A stretch of 42,492 nucleotides of DNA from Spirochaetota bacterium (GTDB lineage: Bacteria > Spirochaetota > Spirochaetia > SZUA-6 > Fen-1364): NCBI GenBank assembly GCA_026398635.1, contig JAPLSM010000190.1, forward strand, positions 1-42,492, given 5' to 3'. Shown here in pieces: positions 28,910 through 38,075 of this stretch (position 1 is the first letter of the stretch; each line of letters starts with the position of its first letter). A model generated the notes under the pieces. It searched no databases, was not told the origin of the DNA, and saw nothing but the letters and a program-made list of their open reading frames with translations. The position numbers and the translations under genes were made by a program.

Positions 28910-30607
28910 CTAACCCTTGATCCGGTCCTTCAACAGGTCCGCGAGGGCGACCGTGTCCTCCTTGCTGTCGTCGTGGATGTACTTGTCCATCTCCTCGCGC
29001 TGGACCCGGCGCACGTAGTCGCGCAGGGAGAGCGACAGCTTCTGCTTGGACGGGCTGCACTCGATGACCACGGCCTTCACCTGGTCGCCGACCTTGTGCT
29101 TGGCCATGGCCGCCTCGGGCGTCTCGAGCGCGGGATCGGCCACGCTGGCCTTGTGGACGAGCCCCTCGATGCCGCCCTGCACCTTCACGAACAGGCCGAA
29201 GTCGGTGATGTTGGTGATCTCGCCGTCGATGATGGCCCCGCGCGGGTAGGCCCGCGCGATGGATTCCCAGGGGTCCTCGGACAGCTGCTTCACCCCGAGG
29301 TGGACCTTGCCGCGCTCCTTGTCGATGCCGATGATCATCACCTCGAGCTCGTCGTCGACCTTGGCGAACGAGGAGGCGTTGCGGATCTTGCGGGTCCAGG
29401 ACATGTCGTCGGCGTGCAGCACGCCGTCGATGCCCTCCTCGATCTCGAAGAACAGGGCGTACGGGCTGGCGCGCACGACGCGGCGGGTCAGTCTCATGCC
29501 CACGGGGTAGCGCTGGTCGATCTCGTCCCACGGGTTCGGCAGCACCTGCTTGAGCCCGAGGGAAAGCTTGCCCTGCTGCACGTCGTAGCCGAGGATCTTG
29601 GTCTCGACCACGTCGCCGACCTTGAGCACCTCCTTGGGGTGCTTCACCTTGCGGACCCAGGACAGCTCGGAGATGTGCGCGAGGCCCTCGATGCCCTCCT
29701 CGATCTCGATGAAGGCGCCGAAGTCCGCGAGCTTCGTCGTGCGGCCCTTCACCACGTCGCCGACGTGGTACTTCTCCTCGAAGTGGTTCCAGGGGTCCTC
29801 GGTGAAGTGCTTGAGGCTCAGGTTGATCCTCGACTCCTGGGGCTCCAGTCGGATCACCTTCAGCTGGATCGGCTCGCCGAGACGCACGAAATCCTTCGGT
29901 CGGGTGACGTGGCCCCAGCTCATGTCGTTGATGTGCAGCAGGCCGTCGAAGCCGCCGAGGTCAACGAAGGCGCCGAACGACGTGAAGCTCTTGACCGTCC
30001 CCTCGACCACGTCGCCGATGTGCGTGGAGGAGAAGAACTCGTCCTTGCGCCGCTTGATGTCCTCTTCCATCCAGTCGCGGCGGGAGACGACGATGTTGGT
30101 CTTGCCCTTGGCGTACAGCCGGTCGATATAGAAAAGGCTCTTCGTGCCCACGAAATCCGCGTTCTCGGCCGGCCGCCGCACGTCCACCTTGGAGGCGGGG
30201 CAGAAGGCGCGGATTTCGCCGCCGAGGTCGACCTCCCAGCCGCCCTTCACGCGCCGGTCGATGACGCCTTCGATGGGCTTGTGCTCGTCGAACGCCTGGC
30301 GCATGTTCTTCCAGACCAGCTTCTCGTCGGCCCGGCGCTTGGAGACGATGACCTGCCCTTCCTTGCCCTCCTTGCGGATGAGGATGACGTAGACGTTCTC
30401 GCCGATCTGCGGAGGGGATTCGAACTCGCTGAGGGAGATCTTGCCCTCGCTCTTGTAACCGACATCGACGTACACGTAGCCGTCCGTTACCTCGATCACC
30501 CGGCCGGGGATCATCTGGCCCTCTTCGATGGGCTGGATCGACTGCATGTAGTGCTGCAGGTCGGTCTCGGACTGCTGGGCAGTCGTCTTCTTGTCTTCCG
30601 TGCTCAT
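28910..30607 (-). CDS. rpsA: 30S ribosomal protein S1
   Basis: 565 aa with six S1-type repeats (e.g. GDVVEGTVKSFTSFGAFVDLGGFDGLLHINDMSWG); follows cmk. Confidence 0.96.
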   Translation of the reverse strand: MSTEDKKTTAQQSETDLQHYMQSIQPIEEGQMIPGRVIEVTDGYVYVDVGYKSEGKISLSEFESPPQIGENVYVILIRKEGKEGQVIVSKRRADEKLVWKNMRQAFDEHKPIEGVIDRRVKGGWEVDLGGEIRAFCPASKVDVRRPAENADFVGTKSLFYIDRLYAKGKTNIVVSRRDWMEEDIKRRKDEFFSSTHIGDVVEGTVKSFTSFGAFVDLGGFDGLLHINDMSWGHVTRPKDFVRLGEPIQLKVIRLEPQESRINLSLKHFTEDPWNHFEEKYHVGDVVKGRTTKLADFGAFIEIEEGIEGLAHISELSWVRKVKHPKEVLKVGDVVETKILGYDVQQGKLSLGLKQVLPNPWDEIDQRYPVGMRLTRRVVRASPYALFFEIEEGIDGVLHADDMSWTRKIRNASSFAKVDDELEVMIIGIDKERGKVHLGVKQLSEDPWESIARAYPRGAIIDGEITNITDFGLFVKVQGGIEGLVHKASVADPALETPEAAMAKHKVGDQVKAVVIECSPSKQKLSLSLRDYVRRVQREEMDKYIHDDSKEDTVALADLLKDRIKG

Positions 30608-31272
30608 ACCTGACGCTTGTCTCCCAGGGTGAGTTTTTTGACGTGGATTGCGTCGAGTACTCTGTCACAAACTTCCTCAATGGTCAAGTGCGAGGTGTCG
30701 AGGATCAAGGCCCCCGGGGCAACGGCGAGCGGTGCCTCGGCCTTGAGGCGGTCGAACCGGTCGCGTTCGACGATCGACCGCTCGATCTCCTCGAGAGACA
30801 TGCGGCTGGTGCCCTGAGCGTGCCGGCGGCGCGCCCGGGTGGCCACGTCCGCGTCGAGGTAGACCTTCACATCCGCGTCGGGGAAAACCACCGTGGCGAT
30901 GTCCCGGCCGTCGACCACCACGTCCCGCGCCGCGGCGATGTCCCGCAGCCGGCGGTTGACTGCCGACCGTACCTCGCCGATCGCGGAGTGCCGTGCGACC
31001 CACTCGTCGATCGCGTCCGACCGCAGGAGGTGCTCCACGGGCTGCCCGTCCACCGCCACCCCACCTCCCCCGTCGAGGGACAGGCGAACGGCACGTGCGG
31101 TCAGCACCACCGCCTCCCGGTCGGCGGGATTCCTGCCCTTCGACAATACCGCCCAGGTGACGGCACGGTAGAAGCTGCCCGAGTTCAGCCAGGCGAATCC
31201 CGCCTGCTCCGCCACCCGCCGGGCCACGCTGCTCTTGCCGGCCCCGGCCGGCCCGTCAAGCGCTACCACCAT
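30604..31272 (-). CDS. cmk: Cytidylate kinase
   Basis: VVALDGPAGAGKSSVARRVAEQ; DVVVDGRDIATVVFPDADVKVYLDAD; adjacent to rpsA. Confidence 0.95.
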   Translation of the reverse strand: MVVALDGPAGAGKSSVARRVAEQAGFAWLNSGSFYRAVTWAVLSKGRNPADREAVVLTARAVRLSLDGGGGVAVDGQPVEHLLRSDAIDEWVARHSAIGEVRSAVNRRLRDIAAARDVVVDGRDIATVVFPDADVKVYLDADVATRARRRHAQGTSRMSLEEIERSIVERDRFDRLKAEAPLAVAPGALILDTSHLTIEEVCDRVLDAIHVKKLTLGDKRQV

Positions 31273-32149
31273 GCTCGTAGAACCATTTGACCTCGCGCTC
31301 GGTCAGCCGCCGGAACCGGCCGGGCGCGAGGCCGCGCAGGGTGACGACCCCGATGCGGATCCGGTGCACGCGCTTCACCCGGATGCGACGCGTCGCGAAC
31401 ACATTGCGCAGCTCCCGGTTCTTCCCCTCGACCAGGGTGATCAGCACTGAGTGGTCCGACCTCAGCTCGTACGCCTCGCATCGGTAGCGCACCCCTTCGA
31501 TCCAGAAGCCCTTGCGGTACTGCTCCATGAAGGGCTCGTCGATCGCTCGGGCCGTCTCCACGAGATACTGCTTTTCGACACGCGATCCGGGATGGCTCAC
31601 CACCCGGTCGAACTCACCGTCGTTGGTGTAGAAGATCAGGCCAGTGGAGAGGTAGTCCAGCCGGCCGACGTGGAACAACCGCTCCTTGATCGCCCCCTTG
31701 AAGAGGTCCGAGGCGAGGGGCCGTCCCTCGGGGTCGGCGTTCGCGCACAGGTACCCCGCCGGCTTGTGCACGGCGAGGTAGACCAGACTCGAGACGGGCT
31801 TCACGATCCGGCCGTCGACCGTCACACGGTCGCTGAAAGCGACCTTCGTGCCCAGCCGATCGACACGGGTCTCGTTCACCTGCACCCGGCCCGCGAGGAT
31901 GATCTCCTCGCATCCCCTGCGGGAGCCCAGGCCGCAGCGGGCCAGGTAGACCTGGAGACGGATGCCCGCCGCCCCGCCCGCCGAGCCGGACCGGACAGTC
32001 GGTCTGCCCGAAGCCGCCGTACGCGGCTCGACCCTGGCTCCCCGCGGGGTGGCTGGACGGCCCCGCGGTTGCCGGGCAGTCCGTTCAGGCTCCGGCCGGT
32101 TCAGCCGGTCCGGGTTCTTCCCCCTGGGCCGCTTCATGCGGTCGTTCAT
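31256..32149 (-). CDS. rluB: RsuA/RluB-family 23S/16S rRNA pseudouridine synthase
   Basis: S4-like region (RLQVYLARCGLGSRRGCEEIILAGRVQVN), catalytic GRLDYLSTGLIFYTNDGE; AGGAGG SD before ATG 32149. Confidence 0.85.
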   Translation of the reverse strand: MNDRMKRPRGKNPDRLNRPEPERTARQPRGRPATPRGARVEPRTAASGRPTVRSGSAGGAAGIRLQVYLARCGLGSRRGCEEIILAGRVQVNETRVDRLGTKVAFSDRVTVDGRIVKPVSSLVYLAVHKPAGYLCANADPEGRPLASDLFKGAIKERLFHVGRLDYLSTGLIFYTNDGEFDRVVSHPGSRVEKQYLVETARAIDEPFMEQYRKGFWIEGVRYRCEAYELRSDHSVLITLVEGKNRELRNVFATRRIRVKRVHRIRIGVVTLRGLAPGRFRRLTEREVKWFYEHGGSA

Positions 32150-32690
32150 CCCGTTCCTCCTGTTCGAACCGTTCCCTCTCTAGGCCGTCCAGCTTCGGCA
32201 GGTCCGCGATCGAAGCGAGGCGGAACGCCTTCAGGAACTCCTTCGTGGTGCCGAATTGCACGGGCCGGCCCACGGTCTCCTTGCGGCCGATCTCGCGAAT
32301 GAGCGACCGTGACACCAGGAGCCGGATCATGCCGTCGGCCTGCACGCCCCGGATGCTCTCGATCTCGGCCCGGGTGATGGGCTGCGAGTACGCGATGATG
32401 GCGAGCGTCTCGAGGGCGGCCCTCGAGAGCCGGTTCTCGGCCGACTTCCCGTAGCGGCCGCGCAGGCCTTCCCACAGGTCGCGGCGCGGCGCGAAGGAGA
32501 ACCCGCCTCCGATGTCGACGATCTCGAGGCCGTGCCCTCCCTCAGCGAGCGCCAATCGAAGCTCGGACACCGCCGCGGCGGCCGCCTCGGGCTCGAGCCC
32601 CGCCGCGGAGGCAAGGCGCTGCAGCTCGAGCGGCTCGCTCTCCAGCAGCAACACCGCTTCGACGAGCGCTGCCTCCCTGCTAAGGCTCAT
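32085..32690 (-). CDS. scpB: Segregation and condensation protein B
   Basis: SRAALETLAIIAYSQPITRAEIESIRGVQADGMIRLLVSRSLIREIGRKETVGRPVQFGTTKEFL. Confidence 0.95.
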   Translation of the reverse strand: MSLSREAALVEAVLLLESEPLELQRLASAAGLEPEAAAAAVSELRLALAEGGHGLEIVDIGGGFSFAPRRDLWEGLRGRYGKSAENRLSRAALETLAIIAYSQPITRAEIESIRGVQADGMIRLLVSRSLIREIGRKETVGRPVQFGTTKEFLKAFRLASIADLPKLDGLERERFEQEERDERPHEAAQGEEPGPAEPAGA

Positions 32691-34035
32691 GCCGTGTCGT
32701 CTCCTCGGCCGTCGGGCTCCCGCGGACTGCGATCGGCGCCGAGCCCGCTTCCGAAGCCGTCGCCACCGGCGGCCGCGCCTTGATGCGGATGTCCCCGAAC
32801 AGCCGGTTCTGGAACACCGTGATGTGCCGCGCCTTGACCATCTCGAGCACCGCGAAGAAGGCGCACACCACCTCGAGCACGGACCGGCGGCGCAGCAGGT
32901 CCGTGAACAGGAACTCGTCTCGGCTCTCGAGCATTTCGCCGATCAGGGTGACCTTCTCGTTGATGCTGACCTCTTCGTACAGGTCGATGATGCGTTCCGC
33001 GCTGAGGCTCGACAGCAGCGAGGAGAACGTCTGCAGCAGGTCCCAGACGCTCACCTCGCCCCAGATGCCGTCGTCGGTGAACGGGAGGATCCGCTGGTCC
33101 CTTCCGCGCTCCACGATCCACTCGACCTCGCCTTCCTTCTCGCTCATGAGGTCGCTCAGGCGCCGGAACTTCTGATACTCGATGAGCTTCTCCACGAGCT
33201 CCCGCCGCGGGTCCTCGATCTCGTCGTCGAGATCGAGCTCCACGGGCAGCAGCATGCGGCTCTTGATGTACAGCAGCGTGGCTGCCATCAGGTAGAATTC
33301 GCTCATCGTGTCGAGGTCGGCTTTCGCCGACCAGCCGAGCACGGAGAGGTACTGCTCGGTGATCGAGGCGATGGGGATGTCGTAGATGTTGACTTCGGAC
33401 TGCTTGATGAGGAACAGGAGCAGGTCCAGGGGACCGTCGAAGTCTTTGAGGTGGAAGTGCTGCTTCTCGGGGGGGCCGTTGTCGGACATGACGGGGCGGG
33501 TCTCCCTGGGAACGTCGGAATCGGCAATCGGCGAGGCAGGATGAGTATACTTCCCGACCGGATACGAGTAAACACCCGCTTGGCCGATGCGTGCCAGCAC
33601 GGCCGCGTACGCCTCGCCGGTGCGGGGGTCCGCGAGGTCCGGTGCGATCTCGAGCAGCGGCACCAGGACAAAGGCGCGTTCCGCGAGCCGCGGGTGCGGC
33701 AGCGTCAGCTCGGGATCGTCGCTGAGGTGCCCCTCGTACAACAATATGTCCACGTCGATGGTCCGGGGGCCCCGTCGCACCTCGACGGACCGGTTCCTCC
33801 CGAGCGACCCCTCGATTGCCTGCACCGCCGCGAGCAGCTCGCGGGGAGCGAGCCGGGTCGTGCCGGCGGCGACGGCATTGAGGAACCGGGGCTGCGAGAC
33901 GACGTCGAGAGGCTCGGTCTCGTAGATCGAGGACAACTCCAGTCGTTCGCACACGCCGCTGAGCATCCGGAAGGTCTCGCGGATCGCAGCCTCACGGTCG
34001 CCGAGGTTGGAACCGAGCGAAAGCCAGACCCGCAA
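32680..34035 (-). CDS. folK-scpA: Fused ORF: HPPK (FolK, residues 1-~150) + linker + ScpA (from internal Met183)
   Basis: HPPK motifs LSLGSNLGDR, GPRTIDVDILLYEG; ScpA motifs FDGPLDLLLFLIKQSEVNIYDIPIASITEQYL, FYLMAATLLYIKSRMLLP; continuous frame with no stop. Confidence 0.92.
   Translation of the reverse strand: MRVWLSLGSNLGDREAAIRETFRMLSGVCERLELSSIYETEPLDVVSQPRFLNAVAAGTTRLAPRELLAAVQAIEGSLGRNRSVEVRRGPRTIDVDILLYEGHLSDDPELTLPHPRLAERAFVLVPLLEIAPDLADPRTGEAYAAVLARIGQAGVYSYPVGKYTHPASPIADSDVPRETRPVMSDNGPPEKQHFHLKDFDGPLDLLLFLIKQSEVNIYDIPIASITEQYLSVLGWSAKADLDTMSEFYLMAATLLYIKSRMLLPVELDLDDEIEDPRRELVEKLIEYQKFRRLSDLMSEKEGEVEWIVERGRDQRILPFTDDGIWGEVSVWDLLQTFSSLLSSLSAERIIDLYEEVSINEKVTLIGEMLESRDEFLFTDLLRRRSVLEVVCAFFAVLEMVKARHITVFQNRLFGDIRIKARPPVATASEAGSAPIAVRGSPTAEETTRHEP
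33544..33572 (-). promoter_or_regulatory. Candidate sigma-70-like promoter inside folK-scpA linker
   Basis: TTTACT (33572-33567) - 17 nt - TATACT (33549-33544), about 55 nt upstream of internal ATG at 33489. Confidence 0.45.
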
Positions 34036-34038
34036 AGC

Positions 34039-35265
<1,227 letters not shown>

Positions 35266-35407
35266 GGATACCCCTCCCCCCTCCCCGGAGTCCGACCGGT
35301 TAAACGGCCCCGAACGGCGCGCTGCTTGTCGGCGCCTCGATCGGGAATACCCACGCGGCGCCGATTTTCATGCGTCCGTGCATCAGAGCGGTCCGGCCGT
35401 GCCGATA

Positions 35408-35435
35408 AGTATACCGGGAACCATGCGGATGTCCA
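35408..35435 (-). promoter_or_regulatory. Candidate recA promoter
   Basis: TGGACA (35435-35430) - 16 nt - TATACT (35413-35408); implies ~135-nt recA leader. Confidence 0.5.
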
Positions 35436-35478
35436 GACTGCGCGGCCGATCGGTGCCTGCGCGAAGCGCGCGCCGGTG

Positions 35479-36150
35479 ATGGCTGTCAGGCCATTCCTCG
35501 TCTTCCTCCTGCTCCTCGCCACGGTGCATCCCGCCGGCGCGCTCTGGCGCGAGTTCGCCCTCGCCTCCGACCGTTCGAACGATCCCGTCATCCTCGATCT
35601 TCTCGAAGATGCGACGCTGGACGAGCGACTCGAAATCCTGGCAGCGGTCGGGGAACGCGCGGATCCCTTCATTGGCGCGTACCTCGATGATTTCCTGCTC
35701 CGGCACACCTCCCGGCCCGCGGAATCCGAGCACCTGATGCGGGTGCTGCTCGCGTCGGCCTTCCCCCGGTCGACGGCACTGGATCAGCTCGCCGAACGGG
35801 TCGCGCCGAACCAGGCGGCCCTCCTCGCGGCGTCCGCCCGGCTCGCGACCTTCGTAGATCCACAGCTCTGCGCCGCAATCGTTCGGCTCATCCCCCTGCT
35901 GCCGGGCGGGCTTTCCGATCTGCTCGGGATCGTCGACCGACTCGTCAACCGGCTCGGGCAGGGGGACGGCTTCCTGGATCCCCGGGACGACGGCCTGCTT
36001 CTCGATGCCCTGGAGGCGATGGGTCGAATCGGATCGCCCGACTTCCTCGAGCCCGCACTCGCCGTTGCACGCCTCTCGCGCGAAAGGATCGTGGTCGAAC
36101 GGTCGCGCGCCGTCGCACGGGCGCTTGCCCTCGACGGGACCGGTCGGTAG
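35479..36150 (+). CDS. Secreted HEAT-repeat-like protein
   Basis: ATG 35479 (GTG 35476 alternative); signal peptide MAVRPFLVFLLLLATVHPAGA; helical repeats ending LLLDALEAMGRIGSPDFLEPALAVARL. Confidence 0.65.
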   Translation: MAVRPFLVFLLLLATVHPAGALWREFALASDRSNDPVILDLLEDATLDERLEILAAVGERADPFIGAYLDDFLLRHTSRPAESEHLMRVLLASAFPRSTALDQLAERVAPNQAALLAASARLATFVDPQLCAAIVRLIPLLPGGLSDLLGIVDRLVNRLGQGDGFLDPRDDGLLLDALEAMGRIGSPDFLEPALAVARLSRERIVVERSRAVARALALDGTGR

Positions 36151-36160
36151 AGTTCTCATC

Positions 36161-37273
36161 ATGCGCGGCAGGCTGCTCATGGTAGCCACTCGCGCGCTGG
36201 CTGCCTACTGCGACGAGGTGGCAGCAGCGCTGCGGAATCTGCATCCCGACGTGGAGGACCTCCGGGGCGAGCTCTCCGTGGCCGCGTTCGCGGACGGCGA
36301 GATGGAAGTCGAGCTTGGTACGTCGGTCCGCGGCCGGGACGTCTTCCTGTTCGCCGGCTCCGCGCGCAACTCCCTCGGCCTGTCGGCGCCCGAGTGCAAG
36401 CTGGAGACCTACCACGCGGTGGACGCCCTGCGGCGTGCCCAGGCCGGCCGCATTTCGCTCTTCGAGCCCTACTGCGGTCCCGGCCGGTCGGACCGTCCGA
36501 CCCGGCGCAACTCGGTCGGCCTGTGGATGCATCTCAAGACGCTCGTGGAGCTCGGCGTGGACCACTACCTCACGTTCCAGCTCCACTCCGAGAAGTCCGG
36601 AACCTTCATCGATCCCGTCCGGTGCGCGGTCGACGACCTGCCCGCTCACGTGCTGCTCAAGGCGCATCTGTGCGAAACGGCCATCGGAACCGTCGAGCGC
36701 CTGCGGTCGGAGGTGCGGCAGCACTGGGTCTTCTGCTCGGTCGACGCTGGCGGCGAAGGCCTCGCGAAGCGGTTCGCCGCCTCGTTCGGCACCCGAATCG
36801 TCATCGGTCACAAGCAGCGCGACTACTCGGCGCCCGACACGGTCGAGTCGATCACACTGTTGGAGAGTGCGCCGATCGAAGGCACGGTGGTGTGGGTGGT
36901 CGACGACATGATCAGCACCGCCGGCTCGGTCTACCCGCTCGTGCGGGAGCTCGCCCGGCGCGGGCCGGCCGAGATCAACATCGCGGCCGTGCACCCAGTA
37001 TTCTCACCGCCTGCCCTCGAACGACTCGGCGAGCTTTGCGATCGTGGCCTCGTGAAGACGATCCTCGCCACCGACACGGTCCCGTGCACCGACGAGATCA
37101 GGCGCCGCATCCCTTGCCTTTGCGTGGTGCCCTCGGTCCGGTATGCCGCCGAGGTCGTGCACCGGCTGAACGCCGAGCAGCCGCTTTCGTCGCTGCTCGC
37201 GCCGTTCGACGCGCAAAAATACCTCGAGGATCGCTCCGAGCCCTCGCGACCGCGGGGTCAACGGACCTGGTAG
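36161..37273 (+). CDS. prs: Divergent ribose-phosphate pyrophosphokinase
   Basis: PRPP loop VVWVVDDMISTAGSVY; YLTFQLHSEKSGTFIDP; SVAAFADGEMEVEL; ATG at 36161. Confidence 0.85.
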   Translation: MRGRLLMVATRALAAYCDEVAAALRNLHPDVEDLRGELSVAAFADGEMEVELGTSVRGRDVFLFAGSARNSLGLSAPECKLETYHAVDALRRAQAGRISLFEPYCGPGRSDRPTRRNSVGLWMHLKTLVELGVDHYLTFQLHSEKSGTFIDPVRCAVDDLPAHVLLKAHLCETAIGTVERLRSEVRQHWVFCSVDAGGEGLAKRFAASFGTRIVIGHKQRDYSAPDTVESITLLESAPIEGTVVWVVDDMISTAGSVYPLVRELARRGPAEINIAAVHPVFSPPALERLGELCDRGLVKTILATDTVPCTDEIRRRIPCLCVVPSVRYAAEVVHRLNAEQPLSSLLAPFDAQKYLEDRSEPSRPRGQRTW

Positions 37274-38034
37274 CACCCCCGGCTGCCGACGAGGAACCCC
37301 TCTGCCTCGAGCTCCCGCACGATCGGCGACAGTTGGGCCTCTGAGGTGCCCATAGCCCGCGCCAGCGTCCCGATCCTCCGCGCCCTTCCGCCGACGAGCA
37401 GGGCGAGCACCTTCCCGCGAAGCTGCCGCCGCGATCCCTCAAACCGGGCCTGGCGCACGTGATGAGCGCTGCGCCGGTTGGGGTTGACCACCCGACCCGC
37501 GAGCCACGCGCCGTAATCCATCAGGGCGTTGAACCACTCGTTCGGGCGCCGGCGGTCCATGGTACGCTCGATGAGGGGCAGGATGTCGCGGTCGTGCACG
37601 CTCCGCCGGCCCGGGAAGAACCAGTGGATGAACACCCGGCGTATGTTGGTCTCGATGAACGCGACCGGCTGTCCGTAGGCGAACGCGGCCACCGCGCACG
37701 CGGTGTAGCGGCCGACGCCCGGGAGGCTTTCGAGATCCGCGACCGATCGCGGCACCCTGCCCCCGAACCGCGCGACGATCTGCGTCGCCGCCCGGTGGAG
37801 GCCGAGGCACCGGCGGTTGTAGCCGAGCCCTTTCCATAACGCGAGCGCATCGGCGAAGGGCGCCCGGGCCAGGGCCGCCGGATCGGGGAACGCTTCGACG
37901 AATTCTTTATAGCGGCCGACCACCCGGGAGATCTGCGTCTGCTGGAGCATGACCTCCGACACGAGGATGCGCCAGGGGTCGCGGGTCCTCCGCCAGGGCA
38001 GGTCCCGCCCGTGCCGTCGGTAATGCCCGCGCAC
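37258..38034 (-). CDS. MutY-like HhH-GPD DNA glycosylase lacking Fe-S cysteines, with C-terminal wHTH-like segment
   Basis: LPWRRTRDPWRILVSEVMLQQTQISRVVGRY; LPGVGRYTACAVAAFAYG; FIETNIRRVFIHWFF; NALMDYGAW; GTG start at 38034 tentative. Confidence 0.8.
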   Translation of the reverse strand: MRGHYRRHGRDLPWRRTRDPWRILVSEVMLQQTQISRVVGRYKEFVEAFPDPAALARAPFADALALWKGLGYNRRCLGLHRAATQIVARFGGRVPRSVADLESLPGVGRYTACAVAAFAYGQPVAFIETNIRRVFIHWFFPGRRSVHDRDILPLIERTMDRRRPNEWFNALMDYGAWLAGRVVNPNRRSAHHVRQARFEGSRRQLRGKVLALLVGGRARRIGTLARAMGTSEAQLSPIVRELEAEGFLVGSRGCYQVR

Positions 38035-38075
38035 GGCGCGCCGGAATCGGTCGACGGTCCGGGGATCTGGACCCT

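Noticed and set aside
28973-30613. 546-aa + strand ORF antisense to rpsA
   Set aside because: Shadow ORF; opposite strand encodes an unambiguous ribosomal protein S1.
35401-35408. Exact GCCGATAA sigma-28 -10 box upstream of the HEAT-like gene
   Set aside because: No TAAA-like -35 at ~15 nt; the bases overlap the minus-strand recA -10, so probably coincidence.
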